Shown in pieces: positions 5,218 to 9,528 of a stretch of 9,528 nucleotides of DNA (positions are counted from its first letter, which is position 1; every line of letters begins with the position of its first letter). Below the pieces are notes generated by a model. That model searched no databases. It was not told the DNA's origin and saw only the letters and a list, made by a program, of their open reading frames with translations. The stretch is from Candidatus Krumholzibacteriota bacterium (GTDB lineage Bacteria; Krumholzibacteriota; Krumholzibacteriia; Krumholzibacteriales; Krumholzibacteriaceae). The stretch is taken from the NCBI GenBank assembly GCA_030672805.1, contig DAOVFR010000075.1:1-9528 (forward strand), written 5' to 3'. The position numbers and the translations under genes are program-made.

Positions 5218-6552
5218 ATGATTGTCGATTTCAAGATGAACAGGGAGATTATCAGGCTCGCATCGCCTGTGATCGTTGGTATGATATCCCACACGGTCCT
5301 CAACATTGTCGACACGGCGATGGTGGGCCGTCTCGGCAACGTTGCTCTCGGCGCGGTGGGTCTCGGTTCGTTCTTTATCCTGATCATGGTGCTGGTCTTC
5401 GGCTCGTTGAACATCGGCACACAGGCGATCACCGCCCGGCGTCTCGGCGAGAAACGGACCGATGAGTTCAGACACATCTATCGAAATTCCCTCTCACTCG
5501 CTTTCGTGATCGGGATCTTCTTTTCGGTGATAGGATATCTCCTGTCCCCGTGGATCTTCTCGCTCCTCTCGGGCAGGGAGGAGATCGTGCGGGAAGGCAC
5601 GCCGTACCTCGGCATCCGCTTTCTGGGCCTCTTCTCGATGGTCGTCATCTTCACGCTTCGCGGGTTCGTCTACGGGATGGCGCGGCCGGGAGTGGACATG
5701 GCCGTCTCGATCGCCGTCAACATGACCAACATTATCCTGAACTATTTTCTGATCTTCGGGATCTGGATCTTCCCACGGCTCGAGGTTCGCGGTGCCGCGA
5801 TCGCATCCGTTATCAGCACCGTGCTCGGACTCTTTATCTACATCGGATTCATAAACATCCGCATTATCAGGCACCTTCCCCTGAACACCCACGGGCGGAA
5901 GCTGTCGGCAAACCTGATGTCCCGGATCTTGCGGATATCGGCCCCGCGCGCCGTCCAGAGCATGTCGATCATCGGTTTCATCGTACTGCTCGGTATCATC
6001 GGAAAGATCGGCGTCGATGAACTCGCGATCAGCAACATCATCTTCAAGGTATTCAACCTCTCCTTCATGACAGGGATCGCGATAGGCGCCGCGTCGGCGA
6101 CTCTTGTCGGCAGGAGCCTCGGCGAAAGGCGGGAGAAACTCGCCGCGCGGTACGGCTGGCATTCGGTCGGTCTCGGCGCCCTATCAATGGGGATCATCGG
6201 AACACTGTTCATATTCTTCCCGAGGGAGATCATGGGGTTCTTCACAAAATCTCCCGAAACGATCGAGAAGGGGGTTGCCCCGTTCCGGGTCCTCGGGGCC
6301 TTCCAGTGCCTGGACGGCGTTGGTATCGTCCTCTCCCGAACGCTCCAGGTAACGGGAAACACATTCTACGTGATGGTCTCCGAGATGATCGCGGTCTGGT
6401 GCATCATGGTTCCCTTCGCCTACTGGGCGGTCGTGGTGCGGAGGGGCGGTCTCCTGCTGACCTGGTGCGGGCTTTTCATGTACATTATCTTCTTCTCGGC
6501 CGCGATGATGTGGAAATTCCACGAGGGGGGATGGAAGCATGTACGGATCTGA
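5218..6552 (+). CDS. MATE family efflux transporter (DinF/NorM-like)
   Basis: The 444-residue polytopic inner-membrane protein has the usual MATE length and two-fold internal repeat. The first half opens with ASPVIVGMISHTVLNIVDTA and MVGRLGNVALGAVGLG. The second half repeats the pattern with SAPRAVQSMSIIGFIVLLG, GVDELAISNI and the signature AIGAASATLVGRSLGE. About twelve hydrophobic segments are visible. MATE proteins export cationic drugs, dyes or metabolites using a sodium or proton gradient; the substrate cannot be read from sequence. Start: ATG 5218 gives MIVDFKMNREIIRL and ATG 5236 gives MNREIIRL. Neither has a clear Shine-Dalgarno, so the first six residues are uncertain. The gene is divergent from the thioredoxin-barrel gene across about 105 bases of partly AT-rich sequence. 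The next genes downstream have their own promoter, so this looks monocistronic. Confidence 0.93.
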   Translation: MIVDFKMNREIIRLASPVIVGMISHTVLNIVDTAMVGRLGNVALGAVGLGSFFILIMVLVFGSLNIGTQAITARRLGEKRTDEFRHIYRNSLSLAFVIGIFFSVIGYLLSPWIFSLLSGREEIVREGTPYLGIRFLGLFSMVVIFTLRGFVYGMARPGVDMAVSIAVNMTNIILNYFLIFGIWIFPRLEVRGAAIASVISTVLGLFIYIGFINIRIIRHLPLNTHGRKLSANLMSRILRISAPRAVQSMSIIGFIVLLGIIGKIGVDELAISNIIFKVFNLSFMTGIAIGAASATLVGRSLGERREKLAARYGWHSVGLGALSMGIIGTLFIFFPREIMGFFTKSPETIEKGVAPFRVLGAFQCLDGVGIVLSRTLQVTGNTFYVMVSEMIAVWCIMVPFAYWAVVVRRGGLLLTWCGLFMYIIFFSAAMMWKFHEGGWKHVRI

Positions 6553-6578
6553 CCCTGCACGCTCATGCGCGAAATCGG

Positions 6579-6607
6579 TTGACAGCCGGAATATTATTTC
6601 TTATCAA
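6579..6607 (+). promoter_or_regulatory. Near-consensus sigma-70 promoter of the small membrane protein-FmdB operon
   Basis: A perfect TTGACA (6579-6584), a 17-base spacer and TATCAA (6602-6607) are followed about 10 bases later by a GGAG ribosome binding site (6616-6619) and ATG 6628. The leader would be very short. This is the best promoter match in the window and argues that the tiny gene behind it is real. Confidence 0.7.
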
Positions 6608-6627
6608 CACAGTGTGGAGTGCCTGAT

Positions 6628-6792
6628 ATGAATGACTGGACAGCAGTACTTCTGATCGTGGCCGTGTGGTTCGTCTTCTCACGCTACATTCTGCCGCGGC
6701 TCGGAGTCCGGACCTGAATGAGCGGCACGTGCGATGCCGGGGTCCGGCAGGAAAACGAGAAGACAGAAGTATCCGAAGACCACAAGGAATAG
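6628..6792 (+). CDS. Small membrane protein with in-frame UGA: candidate selenoprotein
   Basis: ATG 6628 starts MNDWTAVLLIVAVWFVFSRY, a single membrane helix with a short N-terminus, continuing to ILPRLGVRT and then TGA at 6715-6717. The same frame continues at once as MSGTCDAGVRQENEK and ends at TAG 6790-6792. If the UGA is read as selenocysteine, the product is 54 residues with a cytoplasm-proximal motif T-U-M-S-G-T-C (Sec and Cys five residues apart), followed by a charged tail. In favour: GGAG at 8-base spacing, a near-consensus promoter, continuation in the same frame after UGA, a Cys close by, and a GGU-loop hairpin 17 bases after the UGA. The conservative alternative is a 29-residue peptide at 6628-6717, followed by a separate 24-residue ORF starting at the adjoining ATG 6718, which has no ribosome binding site of its own. 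FmdB follows after 14 bases. The function is unknown; a membrane-tethered redox protein would fit. Confidence 0.55.
6735..6749 (+). promoter_or_regulatory. Candidate bacterial SECIS hairpin
   Basis: TGCCGG-GGT-CCGGCA forms a perfect 6-bp stem with a GGU loop, or a 5-bp stem with a GGGUC loop. The stem begins 17 bases after the UGA and the GGUC begins 23 bases after it. The fdhF SECIS of E. coli also shows a short stem with GGUC at its apex, with GGUC starting 18 bases after the UGA. A bulged U like that needed by E. coli SelB is not clearly present. Confidence 0.45.
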
Positions 6793-6806
6793 CGGGAGAA
6801 ACAGCG

Positions 6807-6986
6807 ATGCCGATCTTTGAATACACTTGCAGCAAGTGCGGCAGGAATTTCGAGGAGCTTGTCCGCTCCGCCGGCCAGAAGGTAACATGTCCTGCGTGCG
6901 GTTCCTCGAAGATAGAGAAGAATTTCTCCCTTTTTGCCGACTCCGGCGGGAACTGCAAAACATGCTCCACGTCGGGCCCCACCTGA
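6807..6986 (+). CDS. FmdB-type zinc ribbon protein
   Basis: This 59-residue protein starts MPIFEYTCSKCGRNFEELV, the hallmark of the FmdB/CxxC_CxxC_SSSS zinc ribbon family. It has two CxxC knuckles, at residues 8/11 and 28/31 (TCPACGSSKIEK), which should bind one zinc. The usual low-complexity tail follows with another Cys pair (NCKTCSTSG). Family members are cytoplasmic and mostly of unknown role; the FmdB name comes from a putative regulator in methylotrophs. GGGAG about 8 bases upstream of ATG 6807 supports the start. It is second in an operon with the UGA-containing membrane protein, 14 bases apart, and is followed by a strong bidirectional hairpin. Confidence 0.9.
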   Translation: MPIFEYTCSKCGRNFEELVRSAGQKVTCPACGSSKIEKNFSLFADSGGNCKTCSTSGPT

Positions 6987-7040
6987 TCGACATGAGCTGA
7001 CCCGGCGGTCCGCCGGCTCCAACCATCCGGAACACAAAAG

Positions 7041-7079
7041 GCCCGGAAAACCTTTGAAATCTAAAAAGGTTCTCCGGGC
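7041..7079. terminator. Bidirectional intrinsic terminator between fmdB and the tRNAs
   Basis: GCCCGGAAAACCTTT pairs with AAAGGTTCTCCGGGC (14 of 15 positions) around a 9-base loop. On the plus strand it is followed by TTTCTATAT and on the minus strand by a short T run (TTTTGTGTT). It lies between convergent units, fmdB on the plus strand and the tRNA genes on the minus strand, and can serve both. Confidence 0.85.
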
Positions 7080-7087
7080 TTTCTATA

Positions 7088-7162
7088 TGGTAGCCCCTAG
7101 GGGAGTCGAACCCCTGATTCATGGCTGAGAACCATGCGTCCTTACCACTAGACTAAGGGGCC
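7088..7162 (-). tRNA. tRNA-Glu(CTC)
   Basis: The 75-base cloverleaf has an encoded CCA. The acceptor GGCCCCT pairs with AGGGGCT, with a G1-U72 wobble. The D arm is GTC/GAC. The anticodon stem CATGG/CCATG has loop TTCTCAG, giving anticodon CTC (codon GAG). The T arm is AGGGG/CCCCT with TTCGACT. It follows tRNA-Gln on the same strand by 8 bases, so the two are probably processed from one transcript. The U at 72 in the first acceptor pair is unusual. Confidence 0.93.
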
Positions 7163-7170
7163 CTGTCGGC

Positions 7171-7244
7171 TGGCTGGAGAGGGAGGACTCGAACCCCCAC
7201 CGGCTGATCCAGAGTCAGCTGTCCTGCCATTAGACGACTCTCCA
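7171..7244 (-). tRNA. tRNA-Gln(CTG)
   Basis: The 74-base cloverleaf has an encoded CCA. The acceptor TGGAGAG pairs with CTCTCCA; the U1-A72 pair is typical of bacterial tRNA-Gln. The anticodon stem GCTGA/TCAGC has loop CTCTGGA, giving anticodon CTG (codon CAG). The T arm GGGGG/CCTCC contains one G-U pair. It lies downstream of gltX on the same strand. Confidence 0.93.
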
Positions 7245-7287
7245 GAAATCAGACACAAAGGTAAATAATTCTTCGGTTAAATGCAAC

Positions 7288-7308
7288 CCCTCTTTAGGTT
7301 AAAGAGGG
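7288..7308 (-). terminator. Hairpin downstream of gltX, possible terminator
   Basis: CCCTCTTT and AAAGAGGG form an 8-bp stem with a 5-base loop, between the gltX stop codon and tRNA-Gln. There is no real T tract after it on the minus strand, so it could be a weak terminator or an RNA processing site that leaves gltX and the tRNAs on one transcript. Confidence 0.4.
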
Positions 7309-7336
7309 ATAAAGGGAAGCTGCAACCTTTTCCTCT

Positions 7337-8896
7337 TTAATTCAGTGATGCGGCCGACCTGAGCCGCTCGATCGTTTTTGCTTTGCCGAGGAGCACGATG
7401 ACCCAGAAGATATCAGGCGATACCCTGTCTCCGGTGAGCGCCACCCTGCAGGGATGGATCAACTCGCCGGCCTCGATGTCCATCCCGTCAGCAAGGTCCC
7501 GCAGCGTGTTCTCGACCGATTCACGATCGAAGAACTGCTGTTTCTCGTACGCGCCCGCAAGAGCGCTCATGCGGGCGGGCACTTCCGGTCTCATCAGGTG
7601 CATCTTCACGGCTGTCTCGTTGCGCCTGAAGTCGTCCTTGTAGAAGTAACGAACCATATCCGGCACGTCCTTCAACAGCTTTATCCGGTTTCCCATGGCG
7701 TTGATGATCAACGCGAGACGCTGGAACTCCCTCGAACCAATCATACCGCCGGATGGCGGCGCACCTTCGGTCACCGGTTCGATCCCGGGGACAAGTTTCA
7801 GATCGACGGGCCTTGTGAGATCAACCTCGAAATCGGGCGGAATGAGCCCCTGTTTCCCGAGCATGTCGTGGACGAGCCGTGTTTTCTTCATCAGGTCAAG
7901 TTGCTTGAAATGTTCCGCGTTGATGTATTCCATCTTGTCCATGTCGAACATTGCGGGTTTGCGTGAAACCTTCCCGAGACTGAAATGCTGGACAAGCGCC
8001 TTTCGTGAAAACAGCTCCCGCCTGTCGTCGTACGACCATCCAAGAAGCGCCAGGTAGTTCACCATCGCATCGGGCAGGTAATGCTTCTCACGGTAGAAAT
8101 CGATCGCCGTTGCTCCGTGACGCTTGCTCAATCGTGTCCCATCCTTGCCGAGAATCATCGGAAGGTGGGCAAACTTCGGCAGCTGGTACCCGAGTGCCAG
8201 GTAGAGATGAACCTGCCGTGGCGTGTTCGAGATGTGGTCGTCACCCCTGATCACGTGCGTGATCTTCATGTGCGCATCATCGACGACGACGGCAAAATTG
8301 TACGTTGGCTTGCCGTCCGACTTGATCAGCACGAAATCGTCCAGCTCCTCGTTCGAGAACGAGAACTCACCGCGAATAATGTCCCGGAAACGTATCTGTC
8401 CTTGCCGCGGCATCCGGAACCGAATAACATGAGGCAATCCCCGCGCGAGCTTCTCCCCGGCCGCGGATGCATCGAGGTTCCTGCACGGACCCGTGTACCT
8501 GATCGGGAGTTTCCTTTCCTGGGCTTCGAGCTTCATCAGCTCGATCTCCCCGGCCGTGCAGAAACAGAAGTAGGCTTTCCCCTCATCCGTCAGACGCTGA
8601 GCCTCGGAATGGTAAAGAACGCTTCTCGCTGACTGGACGTACGGGCCGCAGTCTCCCCCCACACCGGGACCCTCATCCCAGTCCAGCCCCAGCCACCTCA
8701 TTCCCCGAAGGATACCCTCGTACGACTCCAGCGTTGACCGCGCCGCGTCCGTGTCCTCGACACGCAGGACGAACACGCCTCCCGTCTTTCTCGCATAGAG
8801 GTGGTTATACAGGGCGGTCCTCGCCCCGCCGACGTGCAGGTGCCCCGTGGGGCTCGGCGCAAATCTTACGCGAACAGTCTGCTTCCCCGAAACCAT
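7337..8896 (-). CDS. gltX: Glutamyl-tRNA synthetase
   Basis: The 519-residue class I synthetase charges tRNA-Glu with glutamate using ATP in the cytosol. The N-terminus RVRFAPSPTGHLHVGGARTA holds the HIGH-type motif (HLHV, about 19-22). The KMSKS-type motif is GTRLSKRHGA (LSKRH, 256-260). A zinc site is intact: C111, C113, Y134 and C138. GlnRS/GluRS core signatures RVEDTD and RGDDHISNTPRQ are present. The C-terminal third, from about 330, is the alpha-helical anticodon-binding region; the protein is a little longer than most bacterial GluRS, with extra sequence around 355-390. The start ATG 8896 gives MVSGKQTVRVRFAPSP, the usual distance to HIGH. The Shine-Dalgarno is weak. It follows the peptidase-like gene by 22 bases and is likely co-transcribed. 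Whether it also mischarges tRNA-Gln (the GatCAB route) cannot be decided here. Confidence 0.97.
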   Translation of the reverse strand: MVSGKQTVRVRFAPSPTGHLHVGGARTALYNHLYARKTGGVFVLRVEDTDAARSTLESYEGILRGMRWLGLDWDEGPGVGGDCGPYVQSARSVLYHSEAQRLTDEGKAYFCFCTAGEIELMKLEAQERKLPIRYTGPCRNLDASAAGEKLARGLPHVIRFRMPRQGQIRFRDIIRGEFSFSNEELDDFVLIKSDGKPTYNFAVVVDDAHMKITHVIRGDDHISNTPRQVHLYLALGYQLPKFAHLPMILGKDGTRLSKRHGATAIDFYREKHYLPDAMVNYLALLGWSYDDRRELFSRKALVQHFSLGKVSRKPAMFDMDKMEYINAEHFKQLDLMKKTRLVHDMLGKQGLIPPDFEVDLTRPVDLKLVPGIEPVTEGAPPSGGMIGSREFQRLALIINAMGNRIKLLKDVPDMVRYFYKDDFRRNETAVKMHLMRPEVPARMSALAGAYEKQQFFDRESVENTLRDLADGMDIEAGELIHPCRVALTGDRVSPDIFWVIVLLGKAKTIERLRSAASLN

Positions 8897-8918
8897 GATA
8901 ACCCGTTTTCCCCCGTGC

Positions 8919-9527
8919 CTATTTCCCGTCCAGGCGGATACGATCGATCAGCGCGCTGTAATCCATACCGAAGGCGGTGGTCGACGCCTCGTCGAGCGAG
9001 CTTCCGGAACTCAGGCCGTCAAGGAAGATCATGATATCTTCCATCGTTGCAAACTTGAGCAGTAGCGACAGCATACGGTACGCCGCGTAGAACGAGATCC
9101 TCGTCGCACCTCGATCGACCGCCTCCGTGATGTGACGATCGATATCTTCGGGAGACGGATTGAGACGCCATCCCTCGCGGCGGAACTCCTCGGTCTGGAC
9201 CCTCAGTATCTCTCCCTCACCGGCGATATACGATGCGACCGACTCGCGCAGCCAGGGCGGTATCCGTCCTCCCGACCGCCTGAGCAGGGCCGCCTGTGCG
9301 ATCTTCTGCGTGAGTCCCTCATCCGCTATCGTCCGTTTGATCAATATATCGAACGGCTCGAAATAGATCGTATCGCCCTGGACGACGCCGTAATACCACC
9401 ATTCCTTACGGGTCAGGAGCCTGTAGTCGTCGAGGTCCCTCGCTCCGATGAGAACGAGCGTGCCCCGGGCGGGGCTGCCGACGATCTTCATCACTTTCCG
9501 GTACCCGTTCCTGGCCAGTTCAAATGA
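8919..9527 (-). CDS. Peptidase MA-like (gluzincin-fold) protein, 3' part, degenerate zinc motif
   Basis: The C-terminal 202 residues of a gene entering from the right edge are present. The frame is open to the window end (SFELARNGYRKV...), so the GTG at 9494 is not a real start. The segment ALLRRSGGRIPPWLRESVAS followed by YIAGEGE matches the peptidase_MA_2 pattern, where a HExxH helix is followed by P-x-W-[LF]-x-E-G-x-A-x-Y. Here the helix position reads GLTQKIAQAAL, so both zinc-ligand histidines and the catalytic Glu are absent, although the third-ligand Glu in WLRES is kept. I infer a non-catalytic member of the family, perhaps a surface or periplasmic protein; the signal peptide would lie outside the window. 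It is the upstream partner of gltX at a 22-base spacing. Confidence 0.65.
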   Translation of the reverse strand, partial: SFELARNGYRKVMKIVGSPARGTLVLIGARDLDDYRLLTRKEWWYYGVVQGDTIYFEPFDILIKRTIADEGLTQKIAQAALLRRSGGRIPPWLRESVASYIAGEGEILRVQTEEFRREGWRLNPSPEDIDRHITEAVDRGATRISFYAAYRMLSLLLKFATMEDIMIFLDGLSSGSSLDEASTTAFGMDYSALIDRIRLDGK

Positions 9528-9528
9528 T

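Noticed and set aside
5494..6162. 222-residue minus-strand frame inside the MATE gene
   Set aside because: It is highly charged, low-complexity antisense of a transporter gene; the MATE signatures are on the plus strand.
6718..6792. Independent 24-residue gene starting at the ATG that adjoins TGA 6715-6717
   Set aside because: It has no ribosome binding site and no recognisable fold of its own, and it shares the exact frame of the preceding ORF; readthrough as one protein explains it better, though translational coupling stays possible.

Overview
The window reads as chromosomal DNA of a Gram-negative, moderately GC-rich bacterium. A signal-peptide-bearing protein ends in what looks like an outer-membrane beta-barrel, ribosome binding sites are classical, and both tRNA genes encode their CCA ends. 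The secreted proteins share a C-terminal tail and the mix of families has an FCB-superphylum or uncultivated-phylum flavour. That placement is inference; no marker here fixes the lineage.

Layout. Bases 1-146 (minus) hold the 5' end of an unrecognised membrane protein. Bases 272-2358 (minus) hold two paralogous secreted proteins with 40 and 31 cysteines, built from a TC-[DN]-G-x-x repeat with Cys about every six residues. Each has its own strong ribosome binding site, leader and terminator-like hairpin. Bases 2591-3058 (plus) are the decayed remnant of a CBM6-like secreted protein ending in the same SWG-x-IKK tail. Bases 3148-5112 (minus) encode a TlpA/thioredoxin-like domain fused to a predicted beta-barrel. 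Its reading frame extends upstream of the first GTG to an apparent ACG start that restores a signal peptide. A MATE transporter (5218-6552) lies divergently.

A short plus-strand operon follows, with a near-consensus promoter (6579-6607). Its first gene encodes a small membrane protein whose frame continues through an in-frame UGA. A hairpin with a GGU apical loop lies just downstream of that UGA, so the gene is a candidate selenoprotein. An FmdB-type zinc ribbon comes next, then a bidirectional terminator.

The right end, all on the minus strand, is a translation locus: the 3' part of a peptidase-MA-like protein with a degenerate zinc motif, gltX (glutamyl-tRNA synthetase), tRNA-Gln(CTG) and tRNA-Glu(CTC).

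The most interesting material is the thiol-rich part: two cysteine-repeat secreted proteins, a periplasmic CxxC domain fused to an outer-membrane barrel, and a possible Sec/Cys membrane protein. A shared C-terminal tag on otherwise unrelated exported proteins suggests a common export or anchoring route. That these form one system is a hypothesis based on proximity and cysteine chemistry only.
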